DNA of 64,000 nucleotides from KBS50 sp042434095 (GCF_042434095.1 NZ_JBHLUE010000007.1:1-64000); one strand, 5' to 3'. Positions 7,772 to 16,695 are shown, counted from the first letter of the stretch. Translations and numbers: made by a program. The notes: generated from the letters alone by a model not told the origin.

Positions 7772-9871
7772 ATGTGCGCACTTGATCGCCGCTCATTCCT
7801 CAAGCTCGCCGGGGCGCCCGCCCTGGGCGCCGCGCTGCCGGTCGACCTGAGCAAGGCGCTCGCCATCCCGGCCGACCAGCGGCACCGCTCCATCGAGGAC
7901 GTCGAGCACGTCATCATCCTCATGCAGGAGAACCGCTCGTTCGATCACTACTTCGGCACGCTGCGCGGGGTGCGGGGCTTCGCCGACCCGCACCCGGTGA
8001 CGCTGCCCTCGGGCCGCAGCGTCTGGCACCAGCCCACCGGCTCCGGGGAGCTGCTGCCGTTCCGGCCGGACGTGCCGGACCTCGGTCAGACCTTCCTGCC
8101 GGACCCGCCGCACGGCTGGAACGACGGTCACGCCGCGTGGAACGGCGGCCGCTTCGACCGGTGGGTGCCCAACAAGGGCGTCACGTCGATGACGTACCAC
8201 ACCCGTGCGGACCTGCCCTACCAGTACGCGCTCGCGGACGCCTTCACGGTCTGCGACAACTACCACTGCTCGCTGCTCGGGCCGACCGACCCGAACCGCT
8301 ACCACATGTGGACCGGCTGGGTCGGCAACGACGGCACCGGCGGCGGCCCGGTGATCACCAACGCCGAGGCCGGGTACGACTGGTCCACCTACCCGGAGCG
8401 GCTGGAGCGGAACGGCATCTCCTGGCGGGTCTATCAGGACATCGGCACCGGGCTGACCGCCGACGGGTACTGGGGGTGGACCGAGGACCCGTACATCGGG
8501 AACTACGGCGACAACTCGCTGCTGTACTTCCACCAGTACCAGCGGGCGCTGCCCGGCACCCCGCTGGCGGACCGCGCGAAGACCGGCACCGAGGTGCGCG
8601 CCGCCGGGCGGAGCCCGGAGGCGCTGCTCGCGGACTTCCGCGCCGACGTCGAGGCCGGTCGGCTGCCGCAGGTCTCCTGGATCGTCGCGCCCGAGGCCTA
8701 CAGCGAGCACCCGAACTGGCAGCCCGACTATGGCTCCTGGTACGTCTCCCGGGTGATCGACATCCTCGCCGACCATCCGGAGGTGTGGAGCCGGATGGCG
8801 CTGTTCATCACCTACGACGAGGACGGCGGGTTCTTCGACCACCTGGTCCCGCCCACCCCGGCGGGGACCCCGGCGCAGGGCCGGTCCATGGTTCCGGTCA
8901 CCAATGAGATCTTCCCCGGCAACGCCGACCACCCGGCCGGCCCGTACGGCCTGGGCATCCGGGTTCCGATGCTCATCGTGTCCCCGTGGACCCGGGGCGG
9001 TTGGGTCAACTCGCAGGTCTTCGACCACACCTCACTGATCCGGTTCCTCGAGGCCCGGTTCGCCGGGCGCCGGCCGGACCTGGTCGAGTCCAACATCACC
9101 CCGTGGCGCCGGGCGGTGACCGGCGACCTGACCTCGGCGTTCGACTTCCGCACGCCCAACCGGGCCCGGCCGCCGCGCCTGCCCGACACCGAGGACCTCA
9201 GGCCGGACAACCTGGTCCGGTTCCCCGACGAGCCCCCGGTGGCGCCGGCCGAGCCGCGGCTGCCGGGCCAGGAGCGCGGGGTACGCCCGGCCCGCGCGCT
9301 GCCGTACGCCCTGCACGCCGACGGGCGGGTCGAGGGCGGCGACTACCGGATCGACCTCGGCAACACCGGCACGGCGGCCGCCGTCCTGCACGTGCGCGAG
9401 GCCGGCAGCGACGCCGAACCGCGCAGCTACACCCTGCGGCCGGGTGGGCGGCTGCACGACACCTGGCCGGCCGCCGCCGGGCACGACCTGTCGGTGCACG
9501 GGCCGAACGGGTTCTTCCGGCGGTTCAAGGCCGGGCCGGGCCGGGCCGTGGAAAGCACGGCGGTGTACGACGAGCACGGCTACCGGCTCACGCTGGCGCT
9601 GACGAACCGGGGGTCGACCCCGGTGGAGGTGCTGGTCCGCGACGCGTACCGGTCGGCCGCCCGCCGGTTCGTGCTGCGGCCCGGCCAGGTCCGCCACGAA
9701 CAGTGGTCGCTGCACCGCACCCGGGGCTGGTACGACCTCGTGCTCACCCTGCCGGCCGATCCTTCGGTCGAGGCGCGCTACGCCGGCCACGTCGAGAACG
9801 GCCACGACAGCATCAGCGACCCCGCCCTCGGCGGCCTGGTCGAGGCTCAGGCGTCGACCGGGAGCCGGTAG
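7772..9871 (+). CDS. plcC: Tat-exported phosphocholine-type phospholipase C
   Basis: 699 residues. The ATG at 7772 follows GGGAGG with 5-nt spacing. The N-terminus has a twin-arginine signal (DRRSFLKLAG). Then comes the phosphoesterase domain (PF04185 type): VEHVIILMQENRSFDHYFGT, DGHAAWNGGRFDRW, TYDEDGGFFDHL. The last 200 residues form two repeats of the DUF756-type beta domain found only in this phospholipase group (YRIDLGNTGTAAAVLHV, YRLTLALTNRGSTPVEVLV). It should hydrolyse phosphatidylcholine or sphingomyelin outside the cell, for lipid or phosphate scavenging. No Pho box was identified. Its 3' end overlaps the convergent hemD-like gene by 25 bp. Confidence 0.9.
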   Translation: MCALDRRSFLKLAGAPALGAALPVDLSKALAIPADQRHRSIEDVEHVIILMQENRSFDHYFGTLRGVRGFADPHPVTLPSGRSVWHQPTGSGELLPFRPDVPDLGQTFLPDPPHGWNDGHAAWNGGRFDRWVPNKGVTSMTYHTRADLPYQYALADAFTVCDNYHCSLLGPTDPNRYHMWTGWVGNDGTGGGPVITNAEAGYDWSTYPERLERNGISWRVYQDIGTGLTADGYWGWTEDPYIGNYGDNSLLYFHQYQRALPGTPLADRAKTGTEVRAAGRSPEALLADFRADVEAGRLPQVSWIVAPEAYSEHPNWQPDYGSWYVSRVIDILADHPEVWSRMALFITYDEDGGFFDHLVPPTPAGTPAQGRSMVPVTNEIFPGNADHPAGPYGLGIRVPMLIVSPWTRGGWVNSQVFDHTSLIRFLEARFAGRRPDLVESNITPWRRAVTGDLTSAFDFRTPNRARPPRLPDTEDLRPDNLVRFPDEPPVAPAEPRLPGQERGVRPARALPYALHADGRVEGGDYRIDLGNTGTAAAVLHVREAGSDAEPRSYTLRPGGRLHDTWPAAAGHDLSVHGPNGFFRRFKAGPGRAVESTAVYDEHGYRLTLALTNRGSTPVEVLVRDAYRSAARRFVLRPGQVRHEQWSLHRTRGWYDLVLTLPADPSVEARYAGHVENGHDSISDPALGGLVEAQASTGSR

Positions 9872-10599
9872 CCCCGCTTGATCACGGTCTCGACGTACCG
9901 GGAGGAGCCCAGCGCGGCGCGCAACCGGACCACGGCCATGTCCACGGCGTGGTTGTCGGCGGACCGGGGCAGCGCGGCCGCCAGGTCGGCGCGGGAGAGC
10001 ACCGCGCCGGGCCGGGCGGCAAGCGCCGCCAGCACCGCCATCGTGGCCGGGGCCAGCAGCCGGACCTCGCCGTCGACCAGCACCGCGTGCCCGCGCAGCT
10101 CCAGCCGGGTTCCGGCCACCGTCACCCGCCGGACTCGGCGGAGCAGCTCGGCGCCGACCAGCCGGACCAGGGCCCCCGCCCGGGCCCGCTGCGGGACGAG
10201 CGCGGCGATGCCGGCGGCCCGCAGCGGCGCGGCGCCGGCCGGACTCACGCAGGCGGCCAGCACCCGGTCGCCGAACAGCTCGGCGGCCCCGAAGCCGGCG
10301 ACCGCCAGCAGCGCCCGGGCGGCCGGGGCGCTGGTGAACGTCACCGCGTCGACCTGACCGGCGACGATCTGCCCGATCAGCCGGCGGACCGCCGCCAGCT
10401 CGGGGTGCCGCGGGACGGCGTCCTCGCGCGGCGGCGCGGGCGTCCCGGCCGGCGCGTCGAGCACCCGGGCGCCGGACCGGTCGAGCAGGGCCCGCAGCCC
10501 GGCGTCGGTCCGCTCGGCGGTGACGGCCACGGTGAAGCCGGCCAGCGGCGCCGGCTCGGCCCGGCCGGCGCGGTACGGACGGTCGGTACGGGACGCCAT
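9847..10599 (-). CDS. Shortened uroporphyrinogen-III-synthase-like protein with winged helix
   Basis: 250 residues from ATG at 10599. The N-terminus (PLAGFTVAVTAERTDAGLRA) and a middle block (VDAVTFTSAPAARALL) match HemD. The C-terminal 75 residues are an OmpR-like winged helix (LLAPATMAVLAALAARPGAVLSR, ending ETVIKRGYRLPVD). Actinobacterial HemD-winged-helix proteins are usually about 370-390 residues. Here roughly 120-130 residues between the first strand and the VDAVTFTSAP block appear to be missing, which removes much of one catalytic lobe. It probably acts as a DNA-binding protein, not a tetrapyrrole enzyme. Full-length relatives often sit beside nitrite or nitrate reductase genes; none is present here. 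Confidence 0.75.
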   Translation of the reverse strand: MASRTDRPYRAGRAEPAPLAGFTVAVTAERTDAGLRALLDRSGARVLDAPAGTPAPPREDAVPRHPELAAVRRLIGQIVAGQVDAVTFTSAPAARALLAVAGFGAAELFGDRVLAACVSPAGAAPLRAAGIAALVPQRARAGALVRLVGAELLRRVRRVTVAGTRLELRGHAVLVDGEVRLLAPATMAVLAALAARPGAVLSRADLAAALPRSADNHAVDMAVVRLRAALGSSRYVETVIKRGYRLPVDA

Positions 10600-10727
10600 G
10601 TGGCCGATGCTCGGGGCCGATCGTTTCCGCGGTCGCAAGGACGTGTTACGGCGCGGGAAACGCGCGTGCCCTCAGGTGGCCGGCGGGCATCCCGACCAAC
10701 CGTCGGGGAAAATCGTCCGGGCGCGGA

Positions 10728-10754
10728 TGTCAAGGCGACGACGACCGCTCCGAC
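10728..10754 (+). promoter_or_regulatory. Candidate ECF-type promoter before the yciI-sigma pair
   Basis: TGTCAA (10728-10733), 17 nt, then CGAC (10751-10754), about 50 bp before the yciI start. This resembles the TGTCGA/CGAY promoters I recall for ECF42 sigma factors, so the pair may be autoregulated. One position differs from that consensus, so the assignment is tentative. Confidence 0.35.
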
Positions 10755-10803
10755 CACCGGTCGACGGGCCCGCCCGGGGTTCGCCAGGCATGAGGAGCAC
10801 GAG

Positions 10804-11175
10804 ATGAAGTTTCTGATCAGCATGTGGATCAACCCGGCCGTGCTGGACGCGCTCACCGAACAGGAGCAGGCGGCCATCGGCGAGGGCCACGGCAGGTTCA
10901 TGGCGGCCCTCAAGGAGTCCGGCGAAATGATCACCACGCAGGCGCTGAGCGACCCGACCCAGGCCGCCGTGGTCTCGGTGCGCAACGGGCAGCCGGTGGT
11001 GACCGACGGCCCTTTCCTGGAGGCCAAGGAACACCTGGGCGGGTTCTACCTGATCGACTGCGAGAACCGGGAGCGGGCCATCGAGCTGGCGGCGCAGATC
11101 CCGGACGCCGCGATCCCGGGCCTGGGGATCGAGGTCCGACAGGTGATGTTCGCTGACGGACAATTGGAGGCATGA
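10804..11175 (+). CDS. YciI/DGPF-domain protein
   Basis: 123 residues from ATG at 10804, preceded by GAGGAG. It is a small ferredoxin-like-fold protein with the family motif DGPFLEAKEHLGGFYLIDC and an N-terminal strand MKFLISMWI. YciI/DGPF proteins have no settled activity; several are genetically linked to one ECF sigma group. That is the case here: its stop overlaps the sigma start (ATGA at 11172), so the two are co-translated. The function is unknown; a regulatory or small-molecule-binding role is inferred from linkage only. Confidence 0.88.
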   Translation: MKFLISMWINPAVLDALTEQEQAAIGEGHGRFMAALKESGEMITTQALSDPTQAAVVSVRNGQPVVTDGPFLEAKEHLGGFYLIDCENRERAIELAAQIPDAAIPGLGIEVRQVMFADGQLEA

Positions 11176-12383
11176 CCGCGCCCGCCACCGAGGACCTGCT
11201 GCGTGACCTCACGCCGCAGGTCCTCGGCGTGCTGGTCCGCCGGCACGGCCAGTTCGAGGCGTGCGAGGACGCCGTGCAGGAGGCCGTGCTGGCCGCCACC
11301 CAGCGGTGGCCCGCCGAGGGCGTGCCCGACAACCCGCGCGGCTGGCTGGTGACCGTCGCGTCCCGACGGCTCATCGACGAGATCCGCAGCGAGCACGCCC
11401 GCCGGGAACGCGAGTCGGCGCTGGCCACCGAGGCGCCCCCGGAGGAGGTGCCGGACACCGACGACTCGCTGCTGCTGCTGTTCCTGTGCTGCCACCCGGC
11501 GCTCACGCCGGCCTCCCAGACGGCGCTGACGCTGCGCGCGGTCGGCGGCCTGACCACCGCCGAGATCGCCCGCGCGTTCCTGGTCCCCGAGGCCACGATG
11601 GCCGCCCGGATCAGCCGGGCCAAGCAGCGCATCAAGGCCGCCGGCAGCTCCTTCAGCCTGCCCGCCGGGCAGGAGCGCGCGGAGCGGCTGCGGGTGGTCC
11701 TGCACGTGCTCTACCTGATCTTCAACGAGGGCTACACCGCCTCGTCCGGCGGGCGGTTGCACCGCACCGATCTCGCGTACGAGGCGATCCGGCTGGCCAG
11801 GATGGTGCGCGCGCGGTTGCCGGAGGACGGCGAGGTGGCCGGGCTGCTGGCGCTGATGCTGCTCACGCACGCCCGGCGGGCGACGCGGGCGACGCCGGCC
11901 GGCGACCTGGTCCCGCTGGCCGAGCAGGACCGGACCGGCTGGGACCGCGCGCTGATCGACGAGGGCACCGAGCTGGTGAAGGCGGCGCTGGCCGGGCCGG
12001 AGCTCGGGCCGTACCAGTTGCAGGCCGCCATCGCCGCCACGCACGCCGACGCGGACACGGCCGCGGCGACGAACTGGCCGCAGGTGCACGCGCTCTACCT
12101 GATCCTGGAGCGGATCGCGCCGAATCCCATGGTGACGCTCAACCGGGCCGTCGCGCTCGCCGAGGTCCGGGGGCCGCGGGCCGGGCTGGACCTGCTGGCC
12201 ACCCTCGACGCCGACGAGCGGATGGCCGGGCATCACCGGCTGCTGTCCGTCCGGGCGCACCTGCTGGAGAAGGCCGGCGACCCGGCCGGGGCGTACGAGC
12301 ACTACCGGCGGGCCGCCAGGTCGACCGCCAGCCTCGCCGAGCAGCGCTATCTCGAGTCCCGGGCCGGCCGGCTCCGCGGTTAG
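11172..12383 (+). CDS. ECF42-type RNA polymerase sigma factor with long C-terminal extension
   Basis: 403 residues. Region 2 (about residues 10-75: FEACEDAVQEAVLAATQRW, NPRGWLVTVASRRLIDEIRSE) and region 4 (about 120-160: TTAEIARAFLVPEATMAARI) are clear. About 230 further residues form a helical TPR-like domain (FNEGYTASSGG, LYLILERIAPNPMVTLNRAVA) typical of the ECF42 group, which lacks an anti-sigma factor and is linked to DGPF proteins. The extension is thought to control the sigma itself. It overlaps the upstream yciI gene by 4 bp. Target genes are unknown apart from a possible self-promoter at 10728. Confidence 0.9.
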   Translation: MTAPATEDLLRDLTPQVLGVLVRRHGQFEACEDAVQEAVLAATQRWPAEGVPDNPRGWLVTVASRRLIDEIRSEHARRERESALATEAPPEEVPDTDDSLLLLFLCCHPALTPASQTALTLRAVGGLTTAEIARAFLVPEATMAARISRAKQRIKAAGSSFSLPAGQERAERLRVVLHVLYLIFNEGYTASSGGRLHRTDLAYEAIRLARMVRARLPEDGEVAGLLALMLLTHARRATRATPAGDLVPLAEQDRTGWDRALIDEGTELVKAALAGPELGPYQLQAAIAATHADADTAAATNWPQVHALYLILERIAPNPMVTLNRAVALAEVRGPRAGLDLLATLDADERMAGHHRLLSVRAHLLEKAGDPAGAYEHYRRAARSTASLAEQRYLESRAGRLRG

Positions 12384-12436
12384 GCGCGGCATCGCGCCTC
12401 GTCGATTCGGGCGGCGCCGTCGGCTAGGCTGCCGGG

Positions 12437-14014
12437 GTGGGCCGCGACCGGAGGTGGCGCGGGGTCGGCGGACGCCACCGCGGCCTCGGCCGGGACGCCG
12501 TGACGGCGGTGGTCCGCGAGGTCGTCTCCGGACTGCCCGCCGGATGCACCTGGTTGCTGCCCGAGAGCGGACCGGACGGGCGGCCCCGGGACTACCTGGT
12601 GGCCGCCGTCAGCGACCGCGGCGAGGACCTTTACGGCCGGGGCGCCGAGCGGACCGGACAGCGGCTCAGCGAGCTCTATCCGGGCATGGTCGGCGGCCCG
12701 CTGTGGGCGCTCTACGCCACGGTTCTCGACACCGGCACTCCCGGCGAGCTGGCCGACTTCCAGTACACCGAACGTCGCTCCGGGGTGGTCGAGCGCTCAT
12801 CCTTCGAGGTACGCGTCCATCCCATGCTCGGCGGGCTGCTGGTGTGGTGGCAGCGGGTGGACGAGGCCCGCCGCCGGCTGGACCGCACCGAACTGCTGGG
12901 CAGCCTCGGTTGGGCCGAGTACGACCTGCTCACCGGGAACAGCGAGTGGTCGCCCGGGATGTTCCGCATCTTCGACCGCGACCCGGCGCTCGGGCCGATG
13001 CCCCGGGCGGAGCAGAGCGCGGCCATCCTGCCCGCCGACCGGGGCCTGAGCGAGACCGCGTGGCAGACCCTGGACACCGGCGCCGCGTCGGACGTCACGG
13101 TACGGTTCCGGCTCGGCGGGTCGGTGAAGCACCTGCGGATCCTCTCCGACGTGGCCCGGGACGCCGACGGAGAGCCGCTCAAGGTCTACGCCGTGGTGCA
13201 GGACGTCACGGCCCGCGAGGACTCCCGGTCGGCCATTGAGCGGCTGAGCGATCAGCTCCGCAGCCGGGAGATGACCGCGCTGGCCGAGCACCGCCTCGCC
13301 GGCCAGTTGCAGCACCTGATCCAGCCGCTGCCGCCCGGGCCGTTCCCGCTGCCGGGCCTGGAGGCCATGGTGAGCTACCTGCCGGCGGAGAGCGCCATGC
13401 AGGTGGGCGGCGACTGGTACCACGCGGACGCCCTGCCCGACGGCAGCGTGGCGCTGGCCGTCGGGGACGTGGCCGGGCACGGCCTGGACGCGGCCAACGG
13501 CATGGCCCACCTCCGGTTCGCGCTGAGCGCCTGGCTGTCGATCGGGATCACCGACCCCGGCATCCTGCTGGCGCACCTCAACCGGCTGTCCCTGCAGCTG
13601 GCGATCACCGGTACGGCCGTGCTGGCCCGCTACGAGCCGGTCAGCCGGACGCTGTCCTGGGCACGCGCCGGTCACCCGGCGCCGCTGGTGGCCCGCGCCG
13701 GCGTCGTCGAGGAGCTGCCCGGGCCCCGGCGGCTGCTGCTCGGCGCCGACGCCGACGCCGCATACCCGGTGGTCGACCGCGGCCTGCTGGCGGAGGATCT
13801 GGTCCTGCTGTACACCGACGGTCTGGTGGAGCACCGGACGGGCGGCGTGGAGCCGATGCTCCAGCGGGTACGGGAGGTGATGGCCGCCGCCTCCGCCGAG
13901 CCCGGACCGCGGACCCTGGGCCGGTTGCGCACGATCCTGCGGTACGCGAACCCGGACGACGACACCTGCCTGCTCGCCCTGCGCGTCGCGCCGCCGCCCG
14001 ACGGCGCCGGCTGA
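12437..14014 (+). CDS. PAS-SpoIIE protein serine phosphatase
   Basis: 525 residues from GTG at 12437; a second in-frame GTG at 12500 is possible and neither has a strong ribosome site. An N-terminal PAS-like region (about 40-145) is followed by a second PAS (about 150-265, GSLGWAEYDLLTGNSEWSPGMF), a short coiled coil (SAIERLSDQLRSREM) and a PP2C/SpoIIE domain (about 290-520). Metal-binding Asp residues are in VGGDWYHADALPDGS, VGDVAGHGLDAA and DDDTCLLAL. Such enzymes dephosphorylate STAS-domain antagonists and thereby free a sigma factor. An RsbW-like kinase and a STAS protein are encoded convergently just downstream, making them likely partners. Confidence 0.88.
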   Translation: MGRDRRWRGVGGRHRGLGRDAVTAVVREVVSGLPAGCTWLLPESGPDGRPRDYLVAAVSDRGEDLYGRGAERTGQRLSELYPGMVGGPLWALYATVLDTGTPGELADFQYTERRSGVVERSSFEVRVHPMLGGLLVWWQRVDEARRRLDRTELLGSLGWAEYDLLTGNSEWSPGMFRIFDRDPALGPMPRAEQSAAILPADRGLSETAWQTLDTGAASDVTVRFRLGGSVKHLRILSDVARDADGEPLKVYAVVQDVTAREDSRSAIERLSDQLRSREMTALAEHRLAGQLQHLIQPLPPGPFPLPGLEAMVSYLPAESAMQVGGDWYHADALPDGSVALAVGDVAGHGLDAANGMAHLRFALSAWLSIGITDPGILLAHLNRLSLQLAITGTAVLARYEPVSRTLSWARAGHPAPLVARAGVVEELPGPRRLLLGADADAAYPVVDRGLLAEDLVLLYTDGLVEHRTGGVEPMLQRVREVMAAASAEPGPRTLGRLRTILRYANPDDDTCLLALRVAPPPDGAG

Positions 14015-14061
14015 CCGCGCGCCCGGGGGCGAGGCCGGTGCGGGGTCGGCGCTGGCGCGAC

Positions 14062-14481
14062 CTAGCGGCGCAACCGCAGCACCACGGCGGTCCCGTCCGG
14101 CCTGGTGGCCGTGGACACCCCGTCGCAGAGCCGCTCCACGATGGCGAGACCGCGGCCCCGCGGCTGCACCGCGTCCGGCATTTCCCGGCCGAACGTGCGG
14201 GCAGCGCCGCGGTCGACCACCTCGCAGACGACCTCGTCGCCCTCGACCCGAACGGTGACCCGGCCGCCGCCCGCGGCATGCTGCAGCGTGTTGGTGGCCA
14301 GCTCGCTCACCGCCAGGACGAGCAGCTCGGCCCGCTCCGCCGACAGGCCCGACGCCACCGCCCGGTCGTGCACGAAGGCCCGCACGACGGCCAGGTCGCC
14401 GGGCTGGTGGTAGGAGATGCCCGACGGCTCGTCGGGCCGCGACCGCCGGGCGCGGAGCTTCCCCGCGTCGGTGTCACTCAT
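14062..14481 (-). CDS. RsbW-like anti-sigma serine kinase (HATPase)
   Basis: 139 residues with the GHKL ATP-binding motifs N box ELATNTLQHA, G1 DRG and G2 RGRGLAIVERLCD. Proteins of this small class bind a sigma factor or phosphorylate a STAS antagonist on serine. Its start overlaps the end of the STAS gene upstream by 8 bp, giving the antagonist-kinase pair of a partner-switching module. No sigma-B-type gene is adjacent, so the target sigma lies elsewhere, or the pair serves another output. Confidence 0.88.
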   Translation of the reverse strand: MSDTDAGKLRARRSRPDEPSGISYHQPGDLAVVRAFVHDRAVASGLSAERAELLVLAVSELATNTLQHAAGGGRVTVRVEGDEVVCEVVDRGAARTFGREMPDAVQPRGRGLAIVERLCDGVSTATRPDGTAVVLRLRR

Positions 14482-14809
14482 GGGCCCGCCCGGGACCGTC
14501 GACCGGCGGCCGGAGCAAATCGTCCAGCCCGGTCAGCGCCAGCACCCGGGCCACCGCGCCACCGGCGTTGCGGACGTACAGCCGGTGTCCCCGCTCCAGC
14601 GCGGTCTGGTGGCCGACGACCAGCACGTGGATCCCGCTGGAGTCCATGAACCGGAGGTCGGCGAGGTCGATCACCACACACGGCGCGCCGTCCAGGGCGG
14701 CCAGCACCGCGGACGTGAACTGGTCGCGCACGGCCAGATCGCACTCGCCGACGAGCCGCACGACGGCGTACCCGTCGTCGGTCGTCGTCCTTGCCTCGAA
14801 CCCCGCCAT
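14474..14809 (-). CDS. STAS-domain anti-sigma factor antagonist
   Basis: 111 residues of the SpoIIAA/RsbV type. The phosphorylatable serine lies in LRFMDSSGIHVL (about residue 57). It should bind and neutralise the RsbW-like kinase encoded next when unphosphorylated. It is the first gene of a two-gene minus-strand unit; the SpoIIE phosphatase at 12437 is the probable activator. Confidence 0.88.
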   Translation of the reverse strand: MAGFEARTTTDDGYAVVRLVGECDLAVRDQFTSAVLAALDGAPCVVIDLADLRFMDSSGIHVLVVGHQTALERGHRLYVRNAGGAVARVLALTGLDDLLRPPVDGPGRAHE

Positions 14810-14909
14810 GCGACCGCCGCCGCCCTTCGACTCCGTCGATCCGTCGTGCCGGCGACATCATCGCATCCACCGCCGCAACCGTCGCGTACCCACCGGTCGC
14901 CCGCGCCGG

Positions 14910-15908
14910 TCAGGGGCGGCCGCCCGGCGGCGCCGGCACGTCGGCGGCCAGCAGGCCCTCGGCGCGCAGGTCGGCCCAAAGCCCGGCCGGGATGTCCCGG
15001 CCCAGGTTGCCGACCGCGTCCGCCACCTCGGCGGGGCTGCGCAGTCCCAACAGGACGCTCGCCACGGCCGGGTGGCCCAGCGGGAAGCGGGCCGCGACGG
15101 CCCGCAGCGGCACGCCGTGGGCGGCGCAGACGGACCGGATCCGCAGGGCCCGGTTCAGCGTGTCCACCGGGGCCGGGCGGTAGTCGTAGCTCGCGCCCGG
15201 CCGCGGATCGGCCAGCAGCCCCGAGTTGAAGGCCCCGCCGATCACCACCGAGACACCGCGGTCGAGCGCCGCGGGCAGCAGGTCGGCCAGGCCGCTCTGG
15301 TCCAGCAGCGTGTACCGGCCGGCCAGCAGCACCACGTCGACGTCGGTCTCCCGGACGAACCGGGCCGGCAGGGCGCCGGAGTTCATCCCGACGCCGATGG
15401 CCCGGACCACGCCCTCGGCGCGGAGCCGTTCCAGCGCCGGGTACGCCTCGGTGAGCGCCTGCCGGACGTGCGCGTCGGGATCGTGCAGGTAAACGATGTC
15501 CACCCGGTCCAGACCCAACCGGTCCAGGCTCGCCGCCAGGCCGCGGCGGACCCCGTCGGCCGTGAAGTCCCAGACCCGGCGGTGGGTGGCCGGCACGGCG
15601 AAACCGCCGGCGGCAAGGTCGTCGCCGCGCGGCACGGCCACCGGCTCGAGCAGCCGGCCGACCTTTGTGGAGACCGTGTACTCCGCTCGGGGGTACGCCC
15701 GCAGCGCCGCGCCCAGCCGCCGCTCGGAGAGGCCGAGCCCGTAGTGCGGGGCCGTGTCGAAGGTGCGGATGCCACCGGCCCAGGCCGCCGCCACCGCGCC
15801 GGTAGCCGTCTCCGGGTCGACCGGTCGGGCCAGGTTGCCGATGGCCGCGCCGCCGAAGGACAGCCGGGTGGTCCAGGCCAGGCTCCGGCCCAGCCGCACC
15901 GTCCGCAT
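14910..15908 (-). CDS. Aldo/keto reductase, probable L-fucose (D-threo-aldose) 1-dehydrogenase
   Basis: 332 residues from ATG at 15908, with GAGGGAGGG just upstream. Aldo/keto reductase fold: GIRTFDTAPHYGLGLSERRLG holds the catalytic Asp and Tyr of the family, and STKVG supplies the Lys. The length and LHDPDAH/GVGMNSG motifs match the D-threo-aldose 1-dehydrogenase branch, which oxidises L-fucose to L-fuconolactone with NAD(P)+. It is the last gene of the operon rhaM - ADH - SDR - SDR - AKR. Presence of lactonase and fuconate dehydratase nearby supports a role as step 1 of the non-phosphorylating fucose pathway. The substrate is inferred from context. Confidence 0.83.
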   Translation of the reverse strand: MRTVRLGRSLAWTTRLSFGGAAIGNLARPVDPETATGAVAAAWAGGIRTFDTAPHYGLGLSERRLGAALRAYPRAEYTVSTKVGRLLEPVAVPRGDDLAAGGFAVPATHRRVWDFTADGVRRGLAASLDRLGLDRVDIVYLHDPDAHVRQALTEAYPALERLRAEGVVRAIGVGMNSGALPARFVRETDVDVVLLAGRYTLLDQSGLADLLPAALDRGVSVVIGGAFNSGLLADPRPGASYDYRPAPVDTLNRALRIRSVCAAHGVPLRAVAARFPLGHPAVASVLLGLRSPAEVADAVGNLGRDIPAGLWADLRAEGLLAADVPAPPGGRP

Positions 15909-15919
15909 GCCGCCCTCCC

Positions 15920-16669
15920 TCACCGGTCGGCCGGCAGTCGGAGCCCGTGGATCCCGCCGTCCACCGCCAGCGCCGTGCCGGTCACCGAGCCGGCGGCCGG
16001 GCTGGCGAGGTAGCAGATGGCGGCGGCCACCTCGTCGGCCGTCACCAGCCGGCCGGTGGGCTGCCGAGCCCGCAGCCGGGCCCGTTCGGCGGCCGGATCG
16101 TCGGCCCGGTCCAGCAGCCGGTCCACCCAGGGCGTGTCCACGGTGCCGGGATTGACGCAGTTGACCCGGATGCCCTCCGTCACGTGATCGGCGGCCATCG
16201 CCAGGGTGAGCGCGTGCAGCGCGCCCTTGCTGGCCGCGTAGAGGGCCCGGCCGGGCACCCCGGTGAGGGCCACGAACGAGCAGGTGTTCACGATCGCGGC
16301 GTGCCGGGAGCCGCGCAGGTGCGGCAGCGCCGCGCGGGTGGTCCGGACGGCGCCCAGCAGGTTCACCTCCAGCACCCGGCGCCATTGGTCATCCGGGTTG
16401 TCCGCCACCGTGCCCACCGCGCCGATGCCCGCGTTGTTCACCAGGATGTCGAGGCCGCCCAGGGCGTCCACCGCGGACCGGACGGCCGCCCGCACCGACT
16501 CGTCGTCCGCGACGTCGGCACGGATCCCGAGCAACGGCGCCGGCACGTCGCCGGCGTGCAGGTCGAGCACGGCCACCGCGGCGCCGCCGTCGCTGAGCAG
16601 GCGCGCGGTGGCCAGGCCGATCCCGGACGCCCCGCCGGTCACCACGGCGCGCAGCCGCTGCTGAGCCAT
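15920..16669 (-). CDS. SDR, probable 2-keto-3-deoxy-L-fuconate dehydrogenase
   Basis: 249 residues from ATG at 16669. Classical short-chain dehydrogenase: cofactor motif TGGASGIG, NNAG (about residue 88), Ser in NTCSFVALTG, active-site YAASK, and C-terminal VTGTALAVDGG. An Asp after the second strand (LDLHAGDV) suggests NAD+ preference. In the fucose pathway this family oxidises 2-keto-3-deoxy-L-fuconate to the 2,4-diketo acid. It lies between the AKR and another SDR in the same operon. The function is assigned from pathway context and family resemblance. Confidence 0.78.
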   Translation of the reverse strand: MAQQRLRAVVTGGASGIGLATARLLSDGGAAVAVLDLHAGDVPAPLLGIRADVADDESVRAAVRSAVDALGGLDILVNNAGIGAVGTVADNPDDQWRRVLEVNLLGAVRTTRAALPHLRGSRHAAIVNTCSFVALTGVPGRALYAASKGALHALTLAMAADHVTEGIRVNCVNPGTVDTPWVDRLLDRADDPAAERARLRARQPTGRLVTADEVAAAICYLASPAAGSVTGTALAVDGGIHGLRLPADR

Positions 16670-16695
16670 CTCTCGAGTCCCTTCCGCCCCGCCGG

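Noticed and set aside
9847..10638. The HemD-like gene as an active uroporphyrinogen-III synthase
   Set aside because: It is about 120 residues too short, has a DNA-binding end and sits away from other haem genes.
15383..15775. Shorter Thr/Ser/Arg-rich frames opposite or shifted to the fucose genes
   Set aside because: They are frame-shifted readings of the aldo/keto reductase with biased composition and no homology that I can see.
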